From the NCBI GenBank assembly GCA_050948825.1, contig JBMNEO010000012.1:1-64000 (forward strand): 64,000 nucleotides of DNA, written 5' to 3'. The position numbers and the translations under genes are program-made. The notes under the pieces were generated by a model that worked only from the letters and a program-made list of their open reading frames with translations, was not told the origin of the DNA and made no database searches. Position 1 is the first letter of the stretch. The number at the start of each line of letters is the position of its first letter. This DNA is from DUQX01 sp050948825. GTDB taxonomy: Bacteria > Bacillota > Dethiobacteria > DTU022 > UBA8154. Positions 53,844 to 62,480 of this stretch are shown piece after piece.

Positions 53844-53937
53844 GTCTCCACAAGTAATTCACAGTATCCACATAATTATCCACAGGCAAAGCGCCATTTC
53901 TTGGACAACCCCGCATTACTATCCACATATTTCCACA
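53844..53937 (+). promoter_or_regulatory. Cluster of DnaA-box-like 9-mers
   Basis: One perfect TTATCCACA (53876-53884) plus GTATCCACA (53864-53872), CTATCCACA (53919-53927), ATTTCCACA (53929-53937) and GTCTCCACA (53844-53852), all on the same strand within 94 bases, in an otherwise geneless 356-base stretch with an AT-rich left half. No dnaA or dnaN is adjacent. It may be a secondary DnaA-binding locus (titration or regulatory) or an origin-type element. Confidence 0.6.
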
Positions 53938-54035
53938 TTGGTTACATAAAGTTGTTGTCGTAAATCCGCTAAAAAGGTCGAAACAGCAAGTAATGGATGA
54001 ACATTGATAAAAAATAAATTAAACCTTTGTTTTGC

Positions 54036-55055
54036 TCAATCAAGCTCTAAATTGGGGATGGCATTTAAATCCCAGGGTGCAGTACGGCCCTGGTGCAGGT
54101 AAAAGTAACCGGCGGAGGCGATCATGGCGCCGTTATCTGTACACAACTCCGCAGGCGGATAAACTAATTCAATTCTCTCATTGGATAACCGTTGCCTGAG
54201 TCTTCTTCTCAGCTCACCGTTAGCAGCCACACCTCCGGCCAGAAGAAACTGTTTTGTCTCTATTTTCCTGATCGCCATGTGAGATTTTTCAACAAGAACA
54301 TCTACAACAGCGTCCTGAAAAGCGGCAGCAAGGTCAGCAGGCTTCACCTTGTTCCCCTTTTCCGCCTCCCGCCGGATACAATTTAACACCGACGTTTTCA
54401 CCCCGCTGAAACTAAAATCCAGCTTTCCTTCCTCGGTCATCAGCGCACGGGGAAAGTTAAAAACCCCAGCATCACCCTGCTGTGCCAACCGGTCTATAAT
54501 TGCGCCTCCCGGGAACCCGAGTCCAAGCGCTCTGGCCACTTTATCAAAAACCTCCCCGGCAGCATCATCCCTGGTTCTGCCGATGGTTTCGATTCGCCCG
54601 TGATCATGCATATAAATAAGTGAGGTATGTCCCCCCGAGACAACCAAACAGAGAAGCGGAAAAGTAATCACAGTTCCTGTTAAAAAATTGGCATAAATGT
54701 GTCCTTCCAGGTGATTAACGGCCATTAAGGGTAAATCAAGGGTATAAGCCAGGGCTTTTGCTACAGAAACCCCAACCAGCAAAGAACCTACCAGCCCGGG
54801 TCCATAAGTAACGGCAATACCGTCCAAATCGCTTAAAGCAACCCCGGCCTTGCTCAGGGCTTCGTCTATTACAGGATTAATATAATCCAGATGGCAGCGC
54901 GAAGCGATCTCCGGCACGATCCCGCCAAAACGACGGTGAAATTGTTCCTGTGTAGATACTACGTTGCTTAATACATTGCGCCCGTTGAGCACTACTGCCG
55001 CAGCGGTATCGTCACAGCTTGTTTCCAGTCCAAGGATTAATGTTTTACGGATCAC
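54036..55055 (-). CDS. tsaD: tRNA N6-adenosine threonylcarbamoyltransferase
   Basis: 339 residues from GTG 55055. GLETSCDDTAAAVV start, metal-binding His residues in NHLEGHIYANFL, SGGHTSLIYM and a late AGGVAANGELR. Joins threonylcarbamoyl to A37 of ANN-decoding tRNAs with TsaB and TsaE. GTG start is preferred over ATG 55082: GGAGGAAGGAG lies eight bases before it and it overlaps the rimI stop by four bases (GTGA). Operon tsaE-tsaB-rimI-tsaD. Confidence 0.95.
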   Translation of the reverse strand: MIRKTLILGLETSCDDTAAAVVLNGRNVLSNVVSTQEQFHRRFGGIVPEIASRCHLDYINPVIDEALSKAGVALSDLDGIAVTYGPGLVGSLLVGVSVAKALAYTLDLPLMAVNHLEGHIYANFLTGTVITFPLLCLVVSGGHTSLIYMHDHGRIETIGRTRDDAAGEVFDKVARALGLGFPGGAIIDRLAQQGDAGVFNFPRALMTEEGKLDFSFSGVKTSVLNCIRREAEKGNKVKPADLAAAFQDAVVDVLVEKSHMAIRKIETKQFLLAGGVAANGELRRRLRQRLSNERIELVYPPAELCTDNGAMIASAGYFYLHQGRTAPWDLNAIPNLELD

Positions 55056-55540
55056 CCATAGCACTCCTTCCTCCCGCTGCATATGAAATCGTCTGCTTTA
55101 AGCATCATTACCAGAGCATCTTCGTCAAGATAATAGTTTTTTCGAAGAGTAATTACTTTAAAATTAAATTTTTCATAGAGTTTCTGCGCATTCCGGTTAG
55201 AAGCCCTCACTTCTAAAAATGCTTTGCCGGCACCTTTTGCAAAAGCTTCTTCCAGCATATTATTCAATATTATTGTACCAATACCTGCCCTCCGGTGGTG
55301 TGGATGAACCGCCAGGGTCGTGATATGCGCCTCGTCTAAAACAATCCATATACCCCCATAGCCGATAATCATTGTGCTTTCTTTAAAACGCGCCACGATA
55401 TAATAGGCATACTTGTTCTGGGTTATCTCAGCATAGAAAGAATCCCTTGACCAGGAAGTTGAAAGAAATGAACCCCGTTCAATAAACAGCACCTGATCTA
55501 AATGGGCTGCTGTCATGGGGGTAATATCTAACTGCAACAC
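55052..55540 (-). CDS. rimI: Ribosomal-protein-alanine N-acetyltransferase
   Basis: 162 residues, GNAT fold. VHPHHRRAGIGTIILNNMLEEAFAKG is the acetyl-CoA loop (R-x2-G-x-G) and LEVRASNRNAQKLYEKF the conserved C-terminal region of RimI. Acetylates the N-terminus of ribosomal protein S18 in known cases. Usual place between tsaB and tsaD. Confidence 0.92.
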   Translation of the reverse strand: MLQLDITPMTAAHLDQVLFIERGSFLSTSWSRDSFYAEITQNKYAYYIVARFKESTMIIGYGGIWIVLDEAHITTLAVHPHHRRAGIGTIILNNMLEEAFAKGAGKAFLEVRASNRNAQKLYEKFNFKVITLRKNYYLDEDALVMMLKADDFICSGRKECYG

Positions 55541-55542
55541 AA

Positions 55543-56256
55543 CTAGGACATCCTTCCCTGGCTTTTTTTCTGCAGCTTCCTTTCCGCCTCAGAAATACGA
55601 ATATAAAAGGGCTTTATAGCATAAGGAGAAATTGAACCGTCTTCTGCCCAAATCCTTGCCCCTTTCTGAAGAACCAGAGAAGCACGATTAAGCCGCGATG
55701 AATAAGGCATTTCCCGGCATCTCTCCCCAAGGGCAGCCCTTAGAATTTCTCCAATATTTTCCGGATAATCGCCTAAAAAAATGATATCTTCATGGTAGGC
55801 ATCCAGTTTGCGGCACAGCTCTTCCACCGATATGGCCGCTGCTCCTTCAACCATCACCGCCCCTCCGGGACCTCCCCGGTAAAGAGCTGTATAGACCTGG
55901 TTTTTCCTGGCATTTAAGACCGGACAAATTAAGCCTTTGTGGAAAATACAGGCTTCTGCCAGGGCATCAAGGGTCATAACCCCCACAACGGGAATGTTTA
56001 ACCCCAGGCATAATCCTTTTGCTGTTGCCATACCGATGCGGATACCGGTAAATGATCCCGGCCCCACGCATACGGCAACACCCTGCAGCTTGTTTTTGGG
56101 AATCCCGGCATCTTTTAAAAGTGAAATAATCAGGGGCATCAGACGCTGCGAGTGTGTATTATCCGTATTTAAAAGATATTCCGCCCAAACCCTTTCCGTA
56201 TTACCAAGAGCTACACTGCAAACTCTGGTTGTGGTATCAAGAGCAAGAAGCAGCAC
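55543..56256 (-). CDS. tsaB: tRNA threonylcarbamoyladenosine biosynthesis protein TsaB
   Basis: 237 residues, HSP70-actin fold. LALDTTTRVCSVAL start and VGPGSFTGIRIGMATAKGL are diagnostic. Dimerises with TsaD in t6A synthesis. Its stop is 2 bases from the rimI start and its start overlaps the tsaE end by 20 bases. Confidence 0.95.
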   Translation of the reverse strand: MLLLALDTTTRVCSVALGNTERVWAEYLLNTDNTHSQRLMPLIISLLKDAGIPKNKLQGVAVCVGPGSFTGIRIGMATAKGLCLGLNIPVVGVMTLDALAEACIFHKGLICPVLNARKNQVYTALYRGGPGGAVMVEGAAAISVEELCRKLDAYHEDIIFLGDYPENIGEILRAALGERCREMPYSSRLNRASLVLQKGARIWAEDGSISPYAIKPFYIRISEAERKLQKKSQGRMS

Positions 56257-56722
56257 TTTTCTTCAACTCCTCAATCAAAAAATCCTTCGTTTTATCCAAT
56301 TGTATAAAATGAAGGATACGGGAATTTTCGAGATCCCGCGGGTCTTTCCTTATATCGATCTCCAGCCTGGCAGCAGGCAAAAAATGAGGAAATTTATTCG
56401 CCCATTCAATAAGGGTCAAGCCGTTTTCAGCATAAAAATATTCTTCTAAGCCAAGCTCTTCCAGTTCCTCCTCGTCTTCCAGGCGGTAAAAATCAAAATG
56501 ATATAACTCCAGCCTTCCCTGGTAAAGGTTCATAATCACATAAGAGGGGCTGCTAACATTATTTATAACCCTCAACCCTTCGGCAACTCCACGGGCAAAA
56601 ACCGTTTTCCCGGCTCCCAGTTCGCCATTTAAAGCTATAACTGTACATCCGGGCACAATTTCTCCTAGAATTCTGCCGATTTTCTTTGTCATCTTTACCC
56701 CGGTACTTTTTAGAGTAAGCAT
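56237..56722 (-). CDS. tsaE: tRNA threonylcarbamoyladenosine biosynthesis ATPase TsaE
   Basis: 161 residues. P-loop ALNGELGAGKTVFARGVAEGL (GELGAGKT near residue 35) with SPSYVIMNLY and a C-terminal ENGLTLIEWANKFP. Provides ATPase activity to the TsaBD complex. First gene of the operon. The exact start is uncertain: a later in-frame ATG (MTKKIG) is possible. Confidence 0.93.
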   Translation of the reverse strand: MLTLKSTGVKMTKKIGRILGEIVPGCTVIALNGELGAGKTVFARGVAEGLRVINNVSSPSYVIMNLYQGRLELYHFDFYRLEDEEELEELGLEEYFYAENGLTLIEWANKFPHFLPAARLEIDIRKDPRDLENSRILHFIQLDKTKDFLIEELKKSAASCS

Positions 56723-56836
56723 ACTTAATTATATCTTCTGCGGCTGCTAAAAGCAACTTTACAATGAAAACGCGGCTAAGTAATAAGTAGAAATTAAATA
56801 TTAATATGGTATAAACCAAACAAATAAGATAAAAAT

Positions 56837-58129
56837 ATGAAGAAGGGGGTGTTTGAAATCAGGGCAAAATTAATTAAAGGATTTCCTGTAGTGGATCTGG
56901 AAGATGGTTCCATGGCGGGAAGAGTGCAAAACTTAATTTTGGATCCCGCCGGGAAAAAAGTTGCCGGGTTCCTGGTCGGGGAAAAAGGACTGCTTAAAGG
57001 GCGTTCGCAAATTATTTTATATGAACAGGTCTCCCATATCGGCAGGGATGCCATTACTATCAATAACAAAGAAAACCTGGCAGCAGAAGAAGACCATCCT
57101 GAACAGGAGGTTTCCAGGGATTATTCTTTTCTAGGAAACAGTGTTATCAGCAGTGAGGGAGATTATATCGCCAGGGTTCAGGATTTCACCTTTTCTATTC
57201 AAACAGGGGAAATTGAAAGCCTCCTGCTTTATGATTTTAGAAGCAAAGAAAAAATAGATAGAAATATTTTTCTATCTATGCATGGAGTTCAAAAGCTGGG
57301 AAAAGATTATGTTATTGCAGAAGCAGACTACGCCGCTTACTTGAGTGAGGGAGAAAAAGATGAAGGGCGCGAAGATGAGGAACATGGCAAAGGAAAAGAG
57401 GCCGCCTATTCTCTGGAGATGAGGGCAATTGAATTTGCCCTGCACAAAGAAGCAGCGTTTACAGTTAAAAATCTTCACGGCGAAATAATTGTTGAAAAGG
57501 GCCAGAGAATAACATACGATACCATTGAAAGAGCGCGTGCTTCAGGGAAGCTTTACCAGGTTCTTTTTGCGGCTGGAGCAGGGGAACTTCTGGACAGCAT
57601 AGATTTCACCTTAGAAAAACTGGATCAGGGAAGCGACCGTCTTCTGCAAGCATGGCAAATTTTTAAAAAAAAATCCTCCTACATCTTCAGAGGTACGGAA
57701 CATAACGGTAAAAAAGACAAACAACATAAAGAGGCGCAAGCCTTTGAAGGGCCTGGTGAGGAGAAACCGCCTTATATTAAAGAAGAGTATAAACCGGGGG
57801 AAATACAGCACTCGCTGGCGGAGGTATTCGACAACATCAAGGAGATCTGGAGGCGCCTGGAAAAGGAGGTTTCCAGGGAAGGAAAAGAGCTCGCACATGA
57901 ATCCAGAGAAAAAATGAAAGAGTATGCATTAAACAAAAAAGCAAATTTCAGCATAAGAAACGGTGAAGGAAATATACTGCTGCAGGGCGGTGAAATAATA
58001 ACAGAAGAAATAATTGCAGCCGCTGAAGCTGCCAACAAAATTCCTTCCCTTTTCCTGGCGGCAATTTCCAGCGAAGCAGAGGAAAGCCTCAGTGCTCTGG
58101 GTGAAAAAATAAGGGATATCTTTCATTAA
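56837..58129 (+). CDS. PRC-barrel protein with duplicated C-terminal domain
   Basis: 430 residues, charged and without a signal peptide. Two PRC-barrel domains (about 8-80, GFPVVDLEDGSMAGRVQNLIL; and about 95-170, NSVISSEGDYIARVQDF). Two related units follow at about 198-255 (FALHKEAAFTVKNLHG) and 375-428 (YALNKKANFSIRNGEG), joined by an acidic linker. PRC-barrels often sense or organise envelope or sporulation proteins; role here unknown. Confidence 0.8.
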   Translation: MKKGVFEIRAKLIKGFPVVDLEDGSMAGRVQNLILDPAGKKVAGFLVGEKGLLKGRSQIILYEQVSHIGRDAITINNKENLAAEEDHPEQEVSRDYSFLGNSVISSEGDYIARVQDFTFSIQTGEIESLLLYDFRSKEKIDRNIFLSMHGVQKLGKDYVIAEADYAAYLSEGEKDEGREDEEHGKGKEAAYSLEMRAIEFALHKEAAFTVKNLHGEIIVEKGQRITYDTIERARASGKLYQVLFAAGAGELLDSIDFTLEKLDQGSDRLLQAWQIFKKKSSYIFRGTEHNGKKDKQHKEAQAFEGPGEEKPPYIKEEYKPGEIQHSLAEVFDNIKEIWRRLEKEVSREGKELAHESREKMKEYALNKKANFSIRNGEGNILLQGGEIITEEIIAAAEAANKIPSLFLAAISSEAEESLSALGEKIRDIFH

Positions 58130-58130
58130 T

Positions 58131-58200
58131 GCGACAGGGGACGGTTCTCGCTGTCGCACTCAATTGTGAGTGCGACAGCGAGAACCGTCCCCAATGTCGC
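58131..58200. repeat. Interspersed repeat, locus 4, large perfect palindrome
   Basis: A 26-base arm starting GGGGACGGTTCTCGCTGTCG pairs perfectly with its reverse complement across a 4-base loop, and the outer GCGACA and TGTCGC also pair after a 2-base bulge. It lies between the ends of the PRC-barrel gene (+) and hisC (-), where it may also terminate transcription. Confidence 0.85.
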
Positions 58201-58201
58201 G

Positions 58202-59302
58202 TTAGCGCATTTCCTGGAGTGTTTCTTCGAGCGCCTGGATAAAACGCCTGTTACCTTCTTCACGGGCGATAGAAACACGAATATGCTGGGGATAGCCAAA
58301 GATATCCCCGGTCCGTACAATAATCCCTTTACGCAAAAGCCTTTGGAAAAGCTCTTTGGAGTCCACCCCTGTATCAACAAAGATAAAATTGGCCTGTGTA
58401 GGGATATGGTTAAGGCCCATCCTCTTCAGCTCTCCCGCAAGGTATTCTTTGCCGGCAGCATTTACTTTTTTTACTTCCTGAAGATGTCCTTCATCTTCCA
58501 GCGCTGCTCTTGCAGCGACCTGTGCCAGAGAATTCACATTAAACGGCTCGCGCACAGTATTAAGATCGGTTATGATCTGCTCCGGGGCAAGCCCATACCC
58601 TACCCGTAAACCAGCAAGACCGTAAATCTTGGAAAAAGTACGTAAAATAAGCACATTGCTGCCACGCTTAATCAATTCCAGACTATCCGGGTACGAAGGA
58701 TCGTCAACAAACTCCCGGTAGGCTTCATCCAGGACGATCAGGACTTCCGGAGGCACTTTTTTCAAAAAACCCTCCAGTTCATCTTTATTCACGATAGTAC
58801 CCGTGGGGTTATTGGGATTGCAGATATAGATAATTCTCGTCCTGCCGGTAATTGCCCCCGCCATAGCCTCTAAATCATGGTAAAAATCTTTACAGGGCAC
58901 GTTAATTGGAACGGCGTCCATCAACCGGGCGGAAAATTCGTACTCCGAAAAGGAGGGCTGGGCCATGATAATCTCGTCCCCGGGATTTAAATATGCTGCC
59001 CCCAGCAGGGTAATAAGCTCATCGGCACCGTTCCCCAAAACGATATTTTCTTCTTTGATCCCAAGTTTTCCGGCAAGGGATCGTTTAAGATAGAAACTAT
59101 TACCATCAGGATAATAATTGATCTTATGTAAGTAATCCTTTATCGCCTCCATTGCCAGCGGGGAAGGCCCCAGGGGGTTCTCATTTGAAGCCATCTTAAC
59201 AACATTTGAAAGCCCCAGCTCTCTCTCCACTTCCTCGATTGGTTTTCCAGGGACATACGGGGTGATGCTCTCCAGACATCGCCTTTTTTGGGGTTTTTTC
59301 AT
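58202..59302 (-). CDS. hisC: Histidinol-phosphate aminotransferase
   Basis: 366 residues. PLP fold-type I: NENPLGPSPLA, CNPNNPTGT, DEAYREF and the PLP-lysine motif RTFSKIYGLAGLRVGY. Converts imidazole acetol phosphate to histidinol phosphate, with some enzymes also serving aromatic amino acids. Found alone rather than in a his operon. Stops right at the edge of the palindromic repeat. Confidence 0.92.
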   Translation of the reverse strand: MKKPQKRRCLESITPYVPGKPIEEVERELGLSNVVKMASNENPLGPSPLAMEAIKDYLHKINYYPDGNSFYLKRSLAGKLGIKEENIVLGNGADELITLLGAAYLNPGDEIIMAQPSFSEYEFSARLMDAVPINVPCKDFYHDLEAMAGAITGRTRIIYICNPNNPTGTIVNKDELEGFLKKVPPEVLIVLDEAYREFVDDPSYPDSLELIKRGSNVLILRTFSKIYGLAGLRVGYGLAPEQIITDLNTVREPFNVNSLAQVAARAALEDEGHLQEVKKVNAAGKEYLAGELKRMGLNHIPTQANFIFVDTGVDSKELFQRLLRKGIIVRTGDIFGYPQHIRVSIAREEGNRRFIQALEETLQEMR

Positions 59303-59427
59303 TACTTCACTTCCTTTTAACTGTAATTAATTAAATTTTAGTAACAATTAGATTGCTTATGAAAGTATAATAATAGCTAAGAATTTTCGCCACAGCAAAC
59401 CGAAATCCTTCCCAAACGGCTCAATAA

Positions 59428-60000
59428 TTAACCTGCCTGATTATCCACCTTCGAAAGATAATTTGCAGCCATCAGCAAGCCGATAAGTGTTTTCCCATCC
59501 TCAATTTCCCCGTTTGAAACCATTTTTAAAGCTTCGGGAATAGCAAAACTTTCCACTTCGAGAAATTCCCCTTCCTCCTTAGCGGCGGCTTCATCCCTTA
59601 CCAGATCACGAGCAAGATACATGTAAAGCACCTCATTGGAAAAACCGGGGGAACTATAAAAAAAAGCCATCCGCTGCAAGTTCTCAGTCCTGAACCCAAT
59701 TTCCTCGGCCAGCTCACGCTGTGCACAATGCAAAGGGTCTTCTCCCGGCTCCAGCCTCCCGGCAGGAATCTCCAAAAGAACCTTTTCAATAGCTTTACGA
59801 TACTGTCTAACAAGATATACTCTATCATCTTTTACAGGGACTATTCCCACCGCACCGCTATTAACCACTTCAACAATTTCCCGCTTGCTTTCTTTCCCGT
59901 CCGGCAACTGCACCCGGTCCAGGCGAACACTAATAATTTTACCGCTGTATATTTCCTTGCTGCTTATAGTTTTTTCATTTAAGTTCATTTTATCAGCCAA
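59428..60000 (-). CDS. Nudix ADP-ribose pyrophosphatase
   Basis: 190 residues. The Nudix box runs from GRLEPGEDPLHCAQRELAEE (81-100) into IGF, following the G-X5-E-X7-R-E-X-X-E-E-X-G pattern. The N-terminal YSGKIISVRLDRVQLPDG and the Pro some 15 residues after the box are typical of the NudF/ADP-ribose subgroup. Hydrolyses ADP-ribose or related nucleotides. Followed closely by ubiX upstream in the same direction. Confidence 0.9.
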   Translation of the reverse strand: MADKMNLNEKTISSKEIYSGKIISVRLDRVQLPDGKESKREIVEVVNSGAVGIVPVKDDRVYLVRQYRKAIEKVLLEIPAGRLEPGEDPLHCAQRELAEEIGFRTENLQRMAFFYSSPGFSNEVLYMYLARDLVRDEAAAKEEGEFLEVESFAIPEALKMVSNGEIEDGKTLIGLLMAANYLSKVDNQAG

Positions 60001-60036
60001 TTTCCCCCTCCGGTAAATAAAGTCAAGGATAAAAAA

Positions 60037-60603
60037 TCATAAACTGTTTGCGCCCTGCCAGCGGCTGAAAAGGTTATGTTCCAGCCCAAACTGGTCCAAA
60101 ATTTTGCCTACAGTATGATTAATAATATCTTCCATGGTTTTGGGAAGGTTGTAGTAGGCCGGCATCGGCGGTAAGATAATCCCGCCAACCGCAGCCACCC
60201 TGGTCATTAACTGCAGATGCCCCAGGTGTAAGGGTGTCTCTCTTACGACCAGCACCAGCTTTCTTTTTTCCTTTAAAGCCACATCCGCAGACCTGATCAG
60301 CAAATTCTCATTGTAAGAATTAGCGATCGCCGAAAGACTTTTTATGGAACAAGGTGCAATAATCATCCCGTCCGTCTTAAAAGAACCGCTGGCTATAGAA
60401 GCTCCGATATTGCGTATATCATGGACTTCTGCAGCCATCTTTTCAATTGTATGAATGTCATTGCCGGTTTCAAGAAGTATTGTCTTCTTTCCTGCATCCG
60501 AAATAACCAGATGGGTCTCTACCCCCAACTGCTGCAATACTTCAAGTGTACGAATACCATAAATGGCCCCGGTAGCACCAGAAATACCCACTATTAACTT
60601 CAT
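60037..60603 (-). CDS. ubiX: Flavin prenyltransferase
   Basis: 188 residues. GISGATGAIYGIRTLEVL start, APCSIKSLSAIANSYNENLLIRSADV and VVRETPLHLGHLQLMTRVAAVGGIILPPMPAYY. Makes prenylated FMN for UbiD-type decarboxylases. The nearby end of an LpdD-like gene and an FMN-related fusion gene suggest a local flavin/decarboxylase theme. UbiD itself is not in the window. Confidence 0.94.
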   Translation of the reverse strand: MKLIVGISGATGAIYGIRTLEVLQQLGVETHLVISDAGKKTILLETGNDIHTIEKMAAEVHDIRNIGASIASGSFKTDGMIIAPCSIKSLSAIANSYNENLLIRSADVALKEKRKLVLVVRETPLHLGHLQLMTRVAAVGGIILPPMPAYYNLPKTMEDIINHTVGKILDQFGLEHNLFSRWQGANSL

Positions 60604-60680
60604 ATCAACAACTCCTTCCCCCGTTGATTACCTTATTATTACGGATCATTATTCGAGCCACGCCGTCGCTTAGCATATTT

Positions 60681-61196
60681 CTATCTATACTCCCCGCGAA
60701 GGAGCTTGCCAACCTTTTTCTCCACATCTTTGATTAAAGAAGGGTTTTGTATGGCTGTCACTTCATTCCATGTATCCCATTCCCCGCAAAGAACACGGTA
60801 CAAATCCTGGCAACCGCGCTCATAGAATATTTTATAGTCAGAGGTAATCTGAGCAGCAAGTCTTTCCAGATCGGAATAAAGTTCGTCCCGCTCATGGGAA
60901 TCATTAACCTGAAAAATAACGGTAACATGGGGGCTGCTTTTATCATTGGTCCCGATACGGCCTCGAACCGTCCGCGACAGCGGGAATTTATCGTCCTGGT
61001 ATTTCTCTAAAAGATCCAGACAATAGTCGAGCTTATTAAAAACAACAACTATTTTCCAGCAGTTTAGCGGTTCTTTCAGGATCAACCGGGACGGTGCCCC
61101 TTTAAGTTGTTCGTGTAGTTTTTCCAGGCAGGGAAGGCAGCGTTCATAAATGCTTTTTTTTGTTTCCTGCAGGCGGGGATGGTTTTCAAAACTCAT
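60681..61196 (-). CDS. Conserved hypothetical protein
   Basis: 171 residues from ATG 61196 (AAGGG upstream); the open frame extends further but would overlap the preceding gene. No membrane segment. Notable segments are YERCLPCLEKLHEQLKGAP, LNCWKIVVVFNKLDYCLDLLEKY and FQVNDSHERDELYSDLERLA, giving an alternating helix-strand pattern. Family not recognised. Confidence 0.65.
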   Translation of the reverse strand: MSFENHPRLQETKKSIYERCLPCLEKLHEQLKGAPSRLILKEPLNCWKIVVVFNKLDYCLDLLEKYQDDKFPLSRTVRGRIGTNDKSSPHVTVIFQVNDSHERDELYSDLERLAAQITSDYKIFYERGCQDLYRVLCGEWDTWNEVTAIQNPSLIKDVEKKVGKLLRGEYR

Positions 61197-61281
61197 CCAA
61201 AAACCCTTATTTACATCCCTTCTGCGGCCAACATAAATCTCCAAAATAAAAAGCCTCCACCCGTTATTCTTCAGCTTTATC

Positions 61282-62379
61282 TTAACGGAACTCCTTTTCC
61301 CTGTCAAATACATCCGGCAACTCATCAATGCAGTCCAGTATATGATCTGCTCCTGCCCTGGAAAGCGAACTGAGGGTTCCGGCGCCCGTCAGGACTCCAA
61401 CAGTAACCATACCGGCTTTCTTGCCTGCAATAATATCACAGGGAGAATCTCCGATGTAAAAACATTTTTCCGCTGCTATCTGAAGCTGCTGCTGACACAG
61501 CAGCAAGGGTTCTGGATCGGGTTTGTGCTTTGCAGTATGCTCGCGGGCAATTATCGAACTAAAAAACTGATCAGGGTTAAGTCCTTTCTCCTTAAAAAAT
61601 TTTATTTTATTTGCATAACTAGAAGAGGTAACCACACCCATTTTCACACGGCTTTCCTGCAGGCGGGATAAAAGTCCCGCAACACCGGGGAAAAAGCTGA
61701 TTTTTTGGCCATAACCGCGTCGCCAGATCTCCTTTAATGTATCCGCAAAAATTTTTCGCTGCTCTTCTTTTTTGGTTTCAGAATTACCTGCAGGAAGAAG
61801 CTTCTCCCATATCTCCCAATAACCAAACCCTCTCCCCATATAATCCAGCACCTCTCCCCGCTGCGGAAGGGGTAGCCCCGCTTCACGGCAACCCGCACAA
61901 AAGATATCGTAATAATGATTAACTGAATCAATAAGGGTGCCGTCCAAATCAAAGATTATACCCTGCGGAAAAGGAAATTTTGGCGGAAACACAACGGTAA
62001 ACTGTAATGGATTATTGTCACGGAGCCTTAAGTGTTCTCTTAGTTTAACTGGTGCAACCAGCTCTAAAATACCGCTGTAATAATCATCCACCATGGGAAA
62101 TACTGCCGTCGCCATTATGGCGCCAACCCTGACCGGAAGCAACCTGCCCTCGCACAGTTCTCCTCCGGGGGGAGGGATTAAACGTCCCCCGCGGGAAAAG
62201 GCCAGCCTGCGCAGAAAATCATAATCCCCCGGTTCCACCTTCAAATTCAATGTTCCAGGGAAAGGGATAAAACCGCTTTTTTCAAGAAACTGTTCCTTCA
62301 CCCAGTCCAGCTGCAAAAAAACATACGCTTCACCTTTGCCAGAAATTACTGTTCCCTCAATCTGCTTCTCCCCAGTCAT
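61282..62379 (-). CDS. Fusion of CTP-dependent riboflavin kinase-like (DUF120) and HAD hydrolase domains
   Basis: 365 residues. Residues 1-130 resemble the archaeal CTP-dependent riboflavin kinase family: GTVISGKGEAYVFL, FIPFPGTLNLKV (37-48), GRLLPVRVGAIMATAVFP and ILELVAPVKLREHLRLRDNN. Residues 138-365 are a HAD phosphatase with IIFDLDGTLIDS (141-152), VVTSSSY, KHKPDPEP and GDSPCDIIAGKKAG. The fusion could make FMN and act on a flavin precursor phosphate. Both activities are inferred from motifs. ATG 62379 has AGAAGGG ten bases upstream. Confidence 0.82.
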   Translation of the reverse strand: MTGEKQIEGTVISGKGEAYVFLQLDWVKEQFLEKSGFIPFPGTLNLKVEPGDYDFLRRLAFSRGGRLIPPPGGELCEGRLLPVRVGAIMATAVFPMVDDYYSGILELVAPVKLREHLRLRDNNPLQFTVVFPPKFPFPQGIIFDLDGTLIDSVNHYYDIFCAGCREAGLPLPQRGEVLDYMGRGFGYWEIWEKLLPAGNSETKKEEQRKIFADTLKEIWRRGYGQKISFFPGVAGLLSRLQESRVKMGVVTSSSYANKIKFFKEKGLNPDQFFSSIIAREHTAKHKPDPEPLLLCQQQLQIAAEKCFYIGDSPCDIIAGKKAGMVTVGVLTGAGTLSSLSRAGADHILDCIDELPDVFDREKEFR

Positions 62380-62480
62380 CTACAACAAGCCCTTCTATCT
62401 GTAATATTCAAAGAGCCCGGGTATTCGGTCCTCTTTACACCTCTGCTCCGCTCTTCCTCCGAGTTGCCGGGAAAGGATCC

